A stretch of DNA of 64,000 nt from Muscardinus avellanarius. Its lineage: Eukaryota; Chordata; Mammalia; Rodentia; Gliridae. The translations under genes and the position numbers were made by a program. The DNA lies in NCBI GenBank assembly GCA_963383645.1, contig OY726560.1:68015023-68079022 (forward strand). The letters run 5' to 3'. The notes beneath the pieces are model-generated. The model was not told the DNA's origin and searched no databases. It worked only from the letters and a program-made list of their open reading frames with translations. This document shows positions 22,166-34,036 of the stretch, in pieces; the first letter of the stretch is position 1, and each line of letters begins with the position of its first letter.

Positions 22166-22838
22166 TGTAGTTTAGTTTTGTTAGTGTTGGTAGGAATATA
22201 GGTAGACCACTAAAATTAAAAGAAAAAATACATTAGATTGATTTTTCAAATATGTCTGTGTAAAATAACTTACTTTTGATATGAAGATCGGACAAAATAT
22301 TTAGAACTCTATCTTTGAAAACACAGATAAAACCAATGGGCTATAATAAAACCTTGTGTTTTCAAATGGACATAAAAATCACCATGATTTTATGATGTAT
22401 CTTCTCAGATTTGAAGATACTGAAATGACCTAGTTTCTATCCAGTAGATACAGATGAGAAGAGTTTAAAAGTTTCTCTTTTTTCTTAAAAAAAGCAAACA
22501 GAAGAACAGCTTGGTCATAAACATTTGGTGAGTCAACACTAGACTTTTATGAGAACTCTGGTCTTCTCTTCTTAGGGCAATGACTCAACTAATTACCCAA
22601 GGGACACATAAGGTACAATATTTTTATGACAGAATTTTGTATTCTTTTGCAGTGGTCACTAAAAAGAAAATTGCTTCTTGGAAACATAGACTCATAGAAC
22701 TATGTTTAAAAGACATAAACTGCTACTGATTTTTGTTTTTATTCTCAGTTTAAAGTTTAAATGAACTCAATTTGTTTTCCTCAGGTAAATGTAATCATTT
22801 TCTCACATTTAAAAATCACCAATGCACTTTAAAATATT
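22165..22838. other. Unique AT-rich DNA
   Basis: No gene or repeat is recognised. Confidence 0.35.
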
Positions 22839-23062
22839 TTTAATAGTTTTATTGATGCATTATAGCCTTACATTATAATGTAGCTCACAGTGATAGTGAC
22901 ACACATGCACACAGCACTTGGTGGGCTTTCTCCCAAATCCCTCTACACTCCCCTTTCCCCATACAGGATATTGAGACTGACATTGGTATTCTCACATATG
23001 CACATAATATCAATGATTCTCCCTCCCCCACCCCTTCCCTAGACCACGTCCCTGGAATTATA
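22839..23062 (-). mobile_element. Probable L1 3' UTR fragment, minus
   Basis: It starts ttttattgatgcattatagc and carries acacatgcacacagcac and C-rich runs (ctccctcccccaccccttcc), echoing the reverse of the L1 3' UTR seen elsewhere here, but diverged. It is likely an older L1 subfamily. Confidence 0.45.
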
Positions 23063-23915
23063 AATGTTAAAGTTGGCCACTGCCTTAACTCATGAAATCC
23101 TTTTAGTAAGACATATTTCAGGTCTTAACAATTTAGAAAAAGTAAATTATAGAATGCAAGTATTTGTATGACTTTTATCTATTATATCCATTTTAACTTA
23201 GAATCTAACAAAATGTTACCCAATTTTTTCATAGAATTTTTAATAATAACTTGGTCTGTATCTAGGTCTCCTATAAAAGGAGAAAGATATACTATAGACA
23301 AGAGCCTTCATATTTTAAAATGATAGACAAACCAGAATTCAAATGCTTCAGATGTTAGAGTATTGTTTAATTAAGTATTGTATGAATCATGCTCCAGGTT
23401 GGTGGAGATCATGTGGGTGACATGCCAGGCATCCACAGGAACACTCTTACTCAAGAGAACAGGAAAGGGAGGTGTACCAAAGCCTATGGAGAAGCAGATT
23501 GCAGTGGAAGACCCAAAAGTAAAGACCTGGAGTAGAAGAAGCAGAGATGCGGGGGAAAGGCAGAGCAAGGGCTGTGTGGTGCTCTGTCTTTCATGTGCTT
23601 GACATGGGCTGGGTCATGGATGGGTGCATTTCAGTGACTCACTGGTCACTGAAAGATGTGACTGTGGACATGTCACTGAAAATGTTGGCTTGTTACAATG
23701 AATTAAAAGAGCTCTGTGTTATCCAGAGAGTGTGGTAGCAAAAATTATAGCAAAATCACCAGGAGACTATCAGGTACTTCATCCACCTAATTTGCCACTG
23801 TTATCAGATTTCAAGTACTAACCCCAACACATAATCTCTCTCTTTTTTGGCCCATAATCCTCCTTTCTAAGCTGGTTCTTTTTCTATCTTCCATCTACTT
23901 TCTTAGGTCTCTCTA
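23063..23915. other. Unique DNA, no gene seen
   Basis: No repeat or credible gene is recognised. Two short overlapping open frames (23378-23738) lack any family signature. Confidence 0.35.
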
Positions 23916-23917
23916 GT

Positions 23918-24050
23918 ATGCCAAGTTGAGCTTTTAAATTCACAACAACTCAATGGATTATTTCTTTATCCATTCTGTAGGTGGAAAAATGCGCATCGAC
24001 TTCCCATCCAAAATTATTATCTGTGAAGTAACTGGTGCCAGTTAGATTAT
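23918..24050 (-). mobile_element. MIR SINE relic, minus
   Basis: The run aattcacaacaactcaatgg, then ccattctgtaggtggaaaaa, then ctgtgaagtaactgg matches the reversed core and 3' part of MIR. It is strongly decayed. Confidence 0.5.
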
Positions 24051-24792
24051 TAACTGCTGTAAAAGTAAAATACAAATAAAAATTAAAAATCTACCATCCT
24101 GCCTCTCAGAAATAACAAATGCTTGATTTATGTGTTCCAATCAAAGGCCAACTTTGTTTCCATGGATCTATGCCATCTAGTTCATTCCTATCTCAGCTGG
24201 CTTTTCCCCTGGATCTGGAAAAATCTAGGTGAAACCTTATCAATCCAGCCCTATTTCTCAGTGCTGTCATGAACAGTTGGCTCTGGTACACAAAATGACG
24301 CTTGGGAGGAAAGTCTTATTTTAACAACCCTGTTGACTTTTCAGGTTCTCCATTACCACAGTCATCAGAGTCTAATTTACTCTTCAAGGGCCCTAATCAT
24401 TCTCTAGTCTGAGCTGGGCAGAAAGAAAATAATTTGTTCACTTAACAGAAAGAAAGTCTACTCTCCCAAAACAAAAGGAGTCAGACAGTGACCTTTGAAT
24501 TAACAGGTTCTACAGATGGGCCCTTGTCCCTACTTTTCATCAGTCTGGTGACAGTGGACTCTGGACAGAGATAAATGAGAGGTCAAGCTACCCTTCATTT
24601 TTTCAGAGGATTATTTTCCCCACAGATAGGGCACAAAGCAGAAAGTAATAGTCAAGACTAGCCTGTAAGAAAACAAAAAGAGCATAAGTAACAAAAGCCA
24701 ATTGTCTCAGCCCTTGCCTTGGCCCCCATCCCAGCCTGGTGAAGTCCCCCACTTGTCTCTGCATGGATTGTTATCTCTGTATCAATATATCT

Positions 24793-24846
<54 letters not shown>

Positions 24847-25057
24847 CTATTTTAGTGAGGGGAGAAAAAACAAAGTTAATATGTGGCAAAGATAATTGTT
24901 CCTCAAATTGCTATATGTGTGTGCTTTTCCTAACCTTATAACTGATGTTTTAAAAAAAGACAAAATACAAACCTTTCTGTATTCATTTTGTTTTACAATA
25001 CAGAAAACCCAAGGCCATACAAAAGAATGTATGTTAAAATATATTGACTGATTAATT
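24051..25057. other. Unique DNA with an (AT)n tract
   Basis: No gene is recognised. The only named feature is the AT dinucleotide tract at 24796-24844. Confidence 0.35.
24796..24844. repeat. (AT)n microsatellite
   Basis: About 24 AT units without interruption. Such tracts are self-complementary and length-variable. Confidence 0.97.
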
Positions 25058-25287
25058 TTTAAATATTTTTTCTAATTGATTTTATTTATTCATTTAGTTT
25101 GGGTGGTACTGGGGTTCCTGGAAGCCCTTCTACCTCCGGGCTACTCTCCCAGACCTATTTTATACTTTTTTTTAATATTTGGAAACAGGGTCTCTTAAGC
25201 CAGTGTGGCTGGCTTTGAACCTGTGCGATCCTCCTGTCTCTACCTCCCAAGTGCGGGGATTACAAGCGTGCGCCACCACGGCCGGCT
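25058..25287 (-). mobile_element. Young B1-dID subfamily SINE, minus (1)
   Basis: It has the diagnostic ggtggtactggggttcctgg with a shortened ID half, then ggtctcttaagccagtgtgg, and ends in gccaccacggccggct. A T-rich tail (25058-25099) lies before it. The word tgactgatt occurs on both sides, consistent with a target site duplication. Confidence 0.93.
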
Positions 25288-25489
25288 AACTGACTGATTT
25301 TTAATGAAGAGAGTAGTGATAAGCCTAATGGTGTCATTGCAAGATCAGATCCCTACTTAAAAAAATACGATTATTAATTATTACTATTGTTTTTATGGTT
25401 TATTGAGAAAGAAAAAAGATTTATACTTATAATAAATAAAGAGCAAATATAAAGATATACATGAGCTTTTCAGGGAACTTATGTTGATG

Positions 25490-25703
25490 AAATTTGATTT
25501 TTTTTTTTTTTTTTGGTGGTACTGGGGTTCCTGGAAACCCTTCTTCTTCCGGGCTACACTCCCAGACCTATTTTATATTTTTATTTGGAAACAGGGTCTC
25601 TTAAACCAGTGTGGCTGGCTTCGAACCTGTGCGATCCTCCTGTCTCTGCCTCCCAAGTGCGGGGATTACAAGCGTGCGCCACTATGCCCGGCAAAATTTG
25701 ATT
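25490..25703 (-). mobile_element. Young B1-dID subfamily SINE, minus (2)
   Basis: Nearly the same sequence as the copy 400 bases upstream, in the same orientation. A direct repeat aaatttgatt at 25490-25499 and 25694-25703 marks its own insertion, so this is a second event and not a local duplication. Confidence 0.95.
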
Positions 25704-25913
25704 CTAATCAATCTACTTCTCTTCTGAGTCACTGTAAAATTTTATTCATTCATAGAAGATAATTTTTAGATTCTTTAAATTTTCTCATAGGAAACCAATC
25801 CTCCAACATATCAGGGACATTGAAAAGTCTCATTTCTACATCTCAGTTACTTTAAATGCATAATTTGAACTAACATAGAGACAAAATGACTCCTGAGAGA
25901 TTTTATGCTCCTT

Positions 25914-26275
25914 AAAAATGTCAAATGAATGGATGCTTTCCCTAATATGTGAAAGCTAGGGTGAAAGGGGTCATAGGAGGAACTCCAGGTGAAAAAGGAG
26001 ATCCTATAGAGGAGCAAATAAGGCAACCTAACTGTAGGGATGGGAGAGGGGAGAGGGAAACTTCTAAGGCGCACAATGTACTAATTCATATCATAGTCAA
26101 CCACTAAGCCAAGCATGAGAGGGAGGGATTGGGAGGGTGTGGTGGGCACTGGGAGTGGGCTGGCTGGGTGATGTATGCATTTATTTTTACACAAGTTTTT
26201 TGCTTCATCATGATGTATAAATACAATGCACCAAAAAAAATTTAAAAAATAAATAAACATGTATTAAAAAAATGT
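25914..26275 (+). mobile_element. L1 3' end, plus strand
   Basis: It begins at gaatggatgctttccctaat in the L1 3' UTR, passes ccactaagccaagcatgaga and gctggctgggtgatgtatg, and ends in tacaatgcaccaaaaaa and an A-rich tail. The word aaaaatgtc flanks it on both sides. It is truncated at its 5' end so that no coding part remains. Confidence 0.9.
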
Positions 26276-26283
26276 CGACTGAA

Positions 26284-26489
26284 ACTAGGTGTGGTAACAC
26301 CTGTAATGCCACTAATACTTGGGAGGCTGATACAGGAGGATTGCAGGTTAGAGGCCACTCTCAGCCACTTAGGCCATTAGCAACTTAGAGACCCTATTCC
26401 AAAATAAAAAAAAATAGAGTTGGGGTGTGTCTCAGAGGTAAAATGCTTCTAGGTTCAATTTCTAGTACCACCAAAAAATGTCAAATGAA
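26284..26489 (+). mobile_element. B1-dID SINE, plus, next to the L1 tail
   Basis: It runs from actaggtgtggtaacacctg through ggctgatacaggaggattgc to ctagtaccaccaaaaaa. It is followed by aaaaatgtcaaatgaa (26474-26489), which is also found in front of the neighbouring L1 (25914-25929). Confidence 0.88.
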
Positions 26490-27008
26490 GCCAAATAACT
26501 CTTTTTCAAATAACTACTATTACTATGGATAAGACTACTTTTAAGTAGACATATACCAATGAATGCATATTTTAGTGTGCACTTGATACACAAATGGCTT
26601 ATATGTTACAGGATTAAAATTTAGACACCGATAGTGATTTTACTTATATTATAAATACCACATGAAAAATGGTTAATTTTCATAAGGTGCAGATTGTAAA
26701 AAAAATGGCATTTATGGTATTTCAAAAAAAGTTTCTACCTAGGTTTTATAGTTATCTAAAATAAAAATTGAATTACTTTGTAAAGCAAGTTCAAACCAAT
26801 TCTAGCTGTGATGCCAAGTCAAACTGATGAGCACATGTATCCATTTGTCTAAATCCACAGATATTCCTGATCATGGAGTTAAGGCCTTGCCCCCTGCTAA
26901 GTGATCTAACTTCTGTAGGTTCTCTATTGTGATTACATTATTTTTTCTTTTATTTTTAATTCTTTATTTTTATAACTAATATGAAGTCATTATAAAAATA
27001 AAACTATT
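26490..27008. other. Unique AT-rich DNA
   Basis: No gene or repeat is recognised. Confidence 0.35.
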
Positions 27009-27235
27009 GAGCCGAGCGTGGTGGTGCATGTTTGTAATCCCTGTGCTTGGGAGGCTGAGGCAGGAAGATCGCACAGGTTTGAAGCCAGCCTCAGCTACTT
27101 AGTGAGACTTTCAGCAACTTAGTGAGACCCTGTTTCCAAATAAAATATAAAATAGGTCTGGGAGTATAGCCTGGAGGTAGAAAGCCTCTGGTTCCACCCC
27201 TAGTACCACTAAAAATAAAAATAAAAATAAACTAT
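27009..27235 (+). mobile_element. B1-dID SINE, plus, intermediate subtype
   Basis: It has gagccgagcgtggtggtgc, gatcgcacaggtttgaagcc, tgtttccaaataaaata and aggtctgggagtatagcctg, but still ggttccacccctagtaccac. It thus shares several marks of the young subfamily while keeping the full ID half. Confidence 0.93.
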
Positions 27236-27245
27236 TATTTTCTTT

Positions 27246-27376
27246 TTAAAAATTTTTTATTGGTGCATTGTAGTCATACATCTTAATGGGATAAAAGATG
27301 GTGGAGATATACATGCACACATCACTCATTTAGCCCTTAACCAATCCCTGCCCTATTTCCTCCTCCTTCCTCTTTT
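27246..27376 (-). mobile_element. L1 3' UTR end, minus strand
   Basis: It starts ttttttattggtgcattgta, then acatgcacacatcactca and a worn ccaatccctgccctatttcc. Only the last 130 bases of an L1 are left. Confidence 0.8.
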
Positions 27377-27620
27377 TCTCTTTTAAATTTTCTTCATTTT
27401 TCTAAAAACTCTGAAACTACCAAATTTCTGTTCATCTGATAGATATGCAGTAAATATTCATTGAATGAACTAATAAAGGTTAAATAAATACAGTGTATTC
27501 AGTCAAAATAACCTAACCAACCTCTAATTTAACCTAACTAGGTTAAATAACCTAATTAACTGAAATGACCTCTCCATAATTATAAAGTTGTCCTCTCTTC
27601 CCAATCAAAATCTTGGTAAG

Positions 27621-27818
27621 TTGAGCTGGGCGTGATGATGCACGCTTGTAATCTCAGCACTTGGGAGGCTGACACAGGAGGATCCATGTTCATGGAGAGT
27701 CTCAGCAACTTAATGAGGGCTTCTACAACTTAGTGAGACCTTGTTTCAAGATAAGAATAGGGCTGGGGGTGTAGCTTGGAGGTAGAATGCCCTTGGATTC
27801 CATCTCAGTACTGCAAAT
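27621..27818 (+). mobile_element. B1-dID SINE, plus strand
   Basis: It begins gagctgggcgtgatgatgc and has gctgacacaggaggatcc, then ggctgggggtgtagcttgg, and ends cagtactgcaaat. Confidence 0.92.
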
Positions 27819-27959
27819 ATATATTATATATGAAATTTATAATTTAATATTTACATTTCACATGGAAACATTAAGGAACAGAAATTGTCAGAATAATCCT
27901 GAAGAAGAACAAAAGAAAGTATTTCACTATCAGATATTAAGATAGAGAAGGTAGGGGGG

Positions 27960-28311
27960 TGCTATGGTATGGATTTAGAATGTCTTCCTAGACCTCACAG
28001 AGACAAGGCAACCCTGTTGGAGGTGAGGCTTGGTTGCTGAGGTATGGCCTTGGGGATTATATATAGTTCCTTCTGCCCTTGCTAGCTCTATCTTGTTTTC
28101 AGACCACACGATGCTAGAGCAGAGCTCTTGTGCTTCCCTTCTCTGCTTCCCATTGCCATGCCCTGAGCTCTGCAGATGTAACCTGGCTTAACATGGACTG
28201 AAAGTTCTGAAATCTCGAGAACTGTGCAAACTGTGCACACATATATTTTCCCCTCTAAATTGTAGTGGTCAGGGGTTTTGGATTATAGCAGTGAGACTGC
28301 TGACTGAAGCA
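27960..28311 (+). mobile_element. MaLR-type solo LTR, plus (1)
   Basis: It starts tgctatggtatggatttag, has gttgctgaggtatggccttg, and ends gtgagactgctgactgaagca. The word order is shared with the LTRs at 28930, 52353 and 61992, so these four form one subfamily. Confidence 0.82.
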
Positions 28312-28530
28312 GTATATGTGAGCAACAGCACTGGAATAGATAGCTGAAGTGGAATAGAAAATCCAGAAACCAGTCCTACCCAGTTAGTATTGTCTCTGAT
28401 TTATACAAGGAGAACTCAGTAGTAAAATGGGGAAAATGGTCTCAGTGTTTTGTGTGGAATCAACTGAATATTAATACATAAAAAGTAGAAAATTCTAGAA
28501 CTCTACCTCACATCACACACAACACTACAA

Positions 28531-28569
<39 letters not shown>

Positions 28570-28725
28570 GGCTATAAATTGGATAGTGAACACTCATGTG
28601 TTACAGAGGGAAAAATCCTTATAACTTTGGAATAGAAAAAAATTATTAAACATGAGAAACAGATACAAGGAAAAGTATAAAAGGTAAGCCATGGAGTGAA
28701 AGAGGTATTCCCAAGTCATGTGTTC
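28312..28725. other. Short unique stretch with (TTA)n
   Basis: About 410 bases hold no gene and no named repeat except about 12 TTA units at 28534-28569. Confidence 0.4.
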
Positions 28726-30200
28726 AACCAGGGACTCATATCTAGGATATCTCCAAATCAGTGAGAAAAGAGACAGTAAACTATTAAAAAAGTTGTTACA
28801 GTTTAAGTGGAAAGTTTTAGAAAAGAGGATATCTAAAAGGCCAGTACATATATGAAAAGTAACTCAAGTTTATTGGCAACCAGGGAGACGCAAATGAAGT
28901 GCACCATGAGCCTGGAGATTTTGTATAGGTGTTATGGTTTGGATTTTCAACGTCCTCCCAGACCTCAGGAGATCAGGTGGCCCTGTTGAAGGTGGAGTTT
29001 GTTTGCTGAGGAGGGGCCCTAGGGTGTAGCCTTTGGATTATATATGGACCTTTCTTCCCAAGCATTGTCTCTCTCTTGCTTCTAGATTTCATGATGTGAG
29101 AGCAGAGTCTTTGTGTTTATTTCTCTGTCTCTCTCTCTGCCTCTCTGCCTCTCTGTCTGTCTGTCTGTCTGTCCGTCTGTCTGTCTCTCTTCCTTGTGCC
29201 ATGACTTGAGCTCTGTTGACTTCACCTGGCCTAACATGCACTGGACTCCTGAAATCTCCAGAAATGTGCTCAGATAAATTTTCCTTTCTCTAAATTGTGG
29301 TGGTCAGGTGTTTGGATTACAGCATTGAGAATGCTGATTGAAACAAAGAAAAGACTTTGGGAAAACTGGAATGTATGTATTTCTAGCGGATGTGTATATC
29401 GGTAAAATTACTTAGGAAACCGTTTGGCAGATATGCTGAATTTAGACATACACCCACACTTTGCCTCACTAATTTCACTCCACATTCCCACCCAAAGCCA
29501 GAGATAGAGTGTTCATAGGTGTAATATTTGTAATAGCTCAAACTGGGACATACTCAACTAGTATGACATTCACACAAGAGAATAATACACAAAGGGGCTA
29601 ATAGATTTTGGAGGGGATTATATATATTTAGGTTTATAAGCCACATAGTCTTTGTTGCAAAATCTGAATTCTACATTGTAGAATGAAAGTAACCATATGC
29701 AGTATGTTTGTGAATGGACATGACCATATTCCAGTAATGCAATATTTACAAACATAAGCAGCCTGGGCAGGGAGCCATGGTTTCCTTACTCTTACCATAT
29801 ATAAATGCACAAATAAAATTACAGCACACTTACATGGTAAGATATGATATATTGATAAAAATATAATTGGCTAATAATTACATATACCAAAGGGGTGAAT
29901 CTGGCAGACCATAGAATGAAAAAATCCAGAGAAAGCAATGTATATTACTTAATTTTATAGTAGTGGAGAGATGGTAAAACAGATCTATGGTGTTAAAAAT
30001 CAGGAGCATAGTTCCATTGGAGAGGAAGGTAGGGTCTGCCTGAAAGTACAAAGAGGGCTTTGCAGTACTGGTAACACTGTTTCTTGATCTGAGTCCTATT
30101 ACACAGGTGTGTTCACTTGGAAAAACTTCAGCTAGCTATATGGTTATGTGATGTACATTTTTATGTGTGTGTATTACACTTAAGTTTTAAAAAATCTGTT
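28726..30200 (+). mobile_element. Old L1 3' region, split by an LTR, plus
   Basis: The piece at 28726-28929 follows late L1 ORF2 (gggactcatatctaggatat, ggccagtacatatatgaaaa). It resumes at 29370 (cttaggaaaccgtttggcag) and goes on to a 3' UTR of the older type (agatctatggtgttaaaaat, ctgtttcttgatctgagtcc, cacaggtgtgttcacttgg) ending at about 30195. The LTR at 28930-29344 inserted into it. There is no open frame. Confidence 0.75.
28930..29344 (+). mobile_element. MaLR-type solo LTR, plus (2)
   Basis: It starts tgttatggtttggatttt and ends gaatgctgattgaaaca. A TC/TCTG-rich simple tract (29121-29190) lies in the place where the related provirus has CTCCCT repeats. It splits the old L1 around it, so it is younger than that L1. 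Confidence 0.85.
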
Positions 30201-30795
30201 GTATACTATAGGGAATGAATTTTTAAGAAAAATGATTTGAGTTTGTCTGAAGTTCATGCACGGAGCTCCAGATGGAGGCACAGGTTTCTGGAAAGATCAA
30301 TTCTCATAAGACAGAAAATTATGGGAACATTTTTCTTCTTCTTTTTTTTTTTGCAGATTCTTCTTAATGCAGTCTAACCTAAACTTGAAATGTGGTGGCC
30401 TGTACATACAATAAAGTAACTGCGTGTGTTCTGATGCACCATTCTTTTCTGAGGCTACTCTTTTACTACTGTCTTGGGACACTTCAGGCATGAGAACAAA
30501 ACCATTTGAAAGAAACACTTTGGTCTTATTTTTCATAGAAAGAAGACTAATAAAAAATGGGTCGTTTCCTGGCTTTCGTTGAGTGATTCTGGCATAATTT
30601 GATTAGGGTACCAAAGCAGAAAAAGTATCACACAAAAGATCATAGTAATAATAATTTATCAGTAATGTAGCAAATGTACATTAACAACTTTCTGGAAGGT
30701 CTCTTTTGTTGAAGACCTCTTTTCAACCTCATGGTCACTATTTTGTTCTCATTGTTGTATGCTTGGACTACTTTATTGATTTCTTTTATACTAGT
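30201..30795. other. Unique DNA, no gene seen
   Basis: No repeat or gene is recognised. Confidence 0.35.
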
Positions 30796-31300
30796 CACTT
30801 TAGTTCTGCTTTTCCCCCTTCTCAAAACATTGCCAAAATAAATCTCCCCAAAGACCAAATTTGACAAGATTGCTACTCTGATCAAAAGCTAGCCTTTTTC
30901 TTCATTTTCTACCAAATAAAGACCTAACATTACATTAGGCTTCAATAGACAGTAATCTACCTCCCCCAATTTCTTTTAATGCTACTACTCACTCACAATA
31001 TATGTGTTGTCTAAACAACTGTACTTTTTAGCCTGTTTACAAATATGCATGTAATAACATCATTTTGTCTGACTCCCTGCACCTCCTTCCAAGTGCAGCT
31101 GTGATGCCACCCGCTCCATGCAGTCTTAGTGCATCGTCCCCGGGGACATCATAGGTTCATCCTGCTAGTGCCATGTGGACTAGTTATATACACATTTAGA
31201 TGTGTCCTAAATTCCCAATTAAATTGGTAGGCTCTTATTGACAGTACTCTATCTTTGCAACCTAGCCTCCAGTTTAGATACTCAACAAATATTTATTTAT
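30796..31300 (+). mobile_element. L2 LINE relic, plus
   Basis: Words in L2 order can be seen: caagattgctactctgatca, cagtaatctacctcccccaa, ctactactcactcac, and the 3' end ggtaggctcttattgacag through actcaacaaatatttatt. It is strongly decayed. Confidence 0.55.
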
Positions 31301-31545
31301 TTATTTAGCATGTATGCATGTATGTATGTACTTGTGGTACTGGAGATGAAGCCCAGGAACATTCTACTTCTGATCTACACCCCCAGCCCTATTTTTTATT
31401 TGTTATTTTAAAACAGGGTCTCACTGAGTTGCAAAGGGCCTCACTGAGTAGGCTGTCTGCAAACCGTAATCCTCCTCTCTCAGCCTCCCAAATGCAGGGA
31501 TTACAAGCTTGCACCCCTCCCCCCCGGCTAACAAATATTTATTTA
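31282..31545 (-). mobile_element. B1-dID SINE, minus, with TSD
   Basis: The body is 31329-31528 (ggtactggagatgaagccca to cccccccggct). The word aacaaatatttattta occurs just before (31282-31297) and just after (31530-31545), so it inserted into the end of the L2 relic. TTTA and TATG simple runs lie in its tail (31288-31327). Confidence 0.9.
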
Positions 31546-31619
31546 ATGAGTAAAAAAATAGTATACTAAAAATCCTCATATTAAGTTCATATGATGGAAT
31601 TACTCTTAACTATATTACT

Positions 31620-32125
31620 CATAACTTCTGGGTCTTGGCTTATTCTCATTCCCTCCTCTGAGATGCCAGATGCCTCCTGCCACCTCCTCACTCCCTTTAT
31701 TTGCCTGACTCCCACTTAATAACTCACATAGTTCTTTTTCCACAAAGACTTCCCTGTACCCTGTGGCAGGGCTCTCATAATTCAGATAATTATACTTTTC
31801 ATCATATTTACCAGATTGTGCATAACCCTCTTTTTTTTTTCCTTTTGTTACTGGCTGTGGAACCCAGGGGCATTCTACCTCTGAGCTACACTCCCATCCC
31901 TATTTTTTATTCTTTATTTTAAAATGGTCTCACTGAGTTGCAGTGTCCTCATTAGGTAGTAGCTGAGGCTGTCCGCAAACCATAATCCTCCTGTCTCAGC
32001 CTCCCAAATGCTGGGATTACAAGCATGCGCCACCACTCCTGGCTTGTTCTTTTTATTATCTCCATGTCCAAAATGCTTGAAGTAATCTGTGGATTGCAAC
32101 TAGTGCTGATTGAATATTAATTGAT
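31620..32125 (+). mobile_element. L2 LINE relic split by a SINE, plus
   Basis: The part before the SINE carries acaaagacttccctgtaccc and ttatacttttcatcatatt. The part after it carries tattatctccatgtccaaaa and tgctgattgaatattaattg, in the order of the L2 3' end. Similarity is weak. Confidence 0.45.
31829..32045 (-). mobile_element. B1-dID SINE, minus strand
   Basis: PolyT, then ctggctgtggaacccagggg, then the B1 half ending gccaccactcctggct. Confidence 0.92.
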
Positions 32126-32162
32126 TTTTATCAGATAAATATTCATAAAAAGATAGCCATGG

Positions 32163-32344
32163 GCAAGGTATGGTGGTTTACTTCTATAATCCTAGTATTT
32201 GGGAGACTGAAACAGGCAGATCACAGGTTTGAAGCTAGCATATGGCAACTTAGTGAGACCTTGTTTTAAAATAAAAAGGGTTGGGGAATGTAGCTCAGTG
32301 GTAGAATGCCCCTGGGTTTAATTTCCAGTAATACACACACACAC
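32163..32344 (+). mobile_element. B1-dID SINE, plus strand
   Basis: It runs from gcaaggtatggtggtttac to tttaatttccagtaatacac, with a short (AC)n tail. The B1 half is missing a few bases. Confidence 0.88.
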
Positions 32345-32944
32345 CACTTCTGGATTTGGTTTTGTGTTATTGTCAGAAAAGGCTCTGAAGAATGTTCATA
32401 TTTATTGATAAATAAATAATAAATAATTCATAATTAAACTATTGGACACAATAAAGGAAAGGGAGATGGAAAAGGCTTTCTATTGCACCGGTGAAAGAAT
32501 GATAAATTATTGCAATTTTGGTAATATGATGTAAAAGTCTTTTACTTTTAGAAATTCTGATTCTGGGAATGAACTCAAAGGAAATATTACTAAATGTGGC
32601 AAACTGCTTCATCACAGAGTTGTTTTTACCTGAGAGAAATCAGAAACAAAATAAATGTCTCCTAAAAGAAAATGATAAAAATAAAAAATTGTTATATTCT
32701 CAGCAGAATTTTAGGCTAACATTAATTTTGACTCTGATATATATTGTAACATAAGAGAGATAAATGCTTCTGTTGTGCTGAATAAGTAAAAACATGAAAT
32801 AAGTATATAAAAATAGATATACTTTACTATTCTTAAGCCTTACCCTCTATCTAACTCCACTTTTGGTTACCTAATATTTTATTCTGGAGCAAAGAAATAA
32901 AACCACAGTCTTTAGCTTTTATGTTGATGTATGCAATCAATGTG
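32345..32944. other. Unique AT-rich DNA
   Basis: No gene or repeat is recognised. Confidence 0.35.
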
Positions 32945-33390
32945 TTCATCCCTTGTCCATTGCTATGACAAAATATTAACGGCTGGTGAATTTATAAAGA
33001 AAAGAGTTTTATTTGGATCATAATCTTGGAGGCTGAAAGTCCAAACAGCATGGCACTGGGTCCAGTGATGCTCCTCTTCCCACTTGCTGTAGCACACCAT
33101 GGTAGGTGACATCATAGCAAGGGCGCCTGTGAGAAGAGCTCACATGGTGATATAGGAATGGGTATGACTCTATTTCATGTCTATTTGATAACAATCTGCT
33201 CACCAGAACTAACCACGACAACTACATTAATTTTTTGTTCTAAGAGCAGTACCGTCAGTGTCCTAATTACTTCTCACTAGGCCCCACCTCTTATAGGTTC
33301 CATTACCACCAACATCCCTATGCTAGGACCAAGCCACTAATACATGAACCCTGGTAATACACTGAAACCATATCCGAACCACAGCATGAT
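32945..33390 (-). mobile_element. MLT1/MaLR-like LTR, minus
   Basis: In reverse it shows ccattgctatgacaaaatat, tttataaagaaaagagtttt, cttggaggctgaaagtcc, ctaggccccacctcttatag and ccatatccgaaccacagca. This is the standard order for MLT1-type LTRs. Confidence 0.78.
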
Positions 33391-33784
33391 GTGAGGTCCC
33401 TCAAGGTTCTATGGACCAGATTAAAAGCAGAGCTTACAAAGCCTGATGGAGGAAGGGAAGGGAAGCAGGGGGGAGTGTCTTCATGAGCATCCGATACTGA
33501 GTCAAAGTATTCATAGGTAAGACATACAAAGTCTAGTTCTCAAAATAATGGTTCCGTTTGCATTCAAAGTTATCCTGTCCTGTCACCAGATGTACATGTA
33601 GCAAATAGCTCAGTTTCCGTACCACTTTACACACCGGCTTAATGACCATTCAACAGTGAGGCCAGAAATTTACCCAACAGTAGTTTAGTTAGCTCTAAAT
33701 TTGCAACATGCAAAATGAAATGTAAATAAATAAGTTGGTGTCCCTTTGAAACCTGCTTTTAAAAGCCAATAAAACAGGTTTTAA
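33391..33784. other. Unique DNA, no gene seen
   Basis: No gene or repeat is recognised. Confidence 0.35.
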
Positions 33785-34036
33785 AGCCAGGCGTGGTGGT
33801 GCACCTTGTAATCCCAGCATTCGGGAGGCTGAGACTGGAGGATCACGGTTCACGGACCACCTCAGCTACTTAGTGAGGCCCTCTGCAACTCAGTGAGACC
33901 CGGTTTCAAAATAAAGAATAAAAAATAGGGCAGGGGGTATAGCTCGGAGGTTGAATGCCCTGGGTTCCATCCCCAGACCTGCAAAAAAAAAAAAAAAAAA
34001 AAAAAAACCAAAACCAAAACCAAAACCAAAAACCAG
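33785..34036 (+). mobile_element. B1-dID SINE with long A tail, plus
   Basis: It runs from agccaggcgtggtggtgcac to ccatccccagacctgc, then about 26 A and several CCAAAA units (34008-34036). The word acaggtttt(a) before it (33774-33783) recurs as ccaggtttt after it, consistent with its TSD. Confidence 0.94.
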
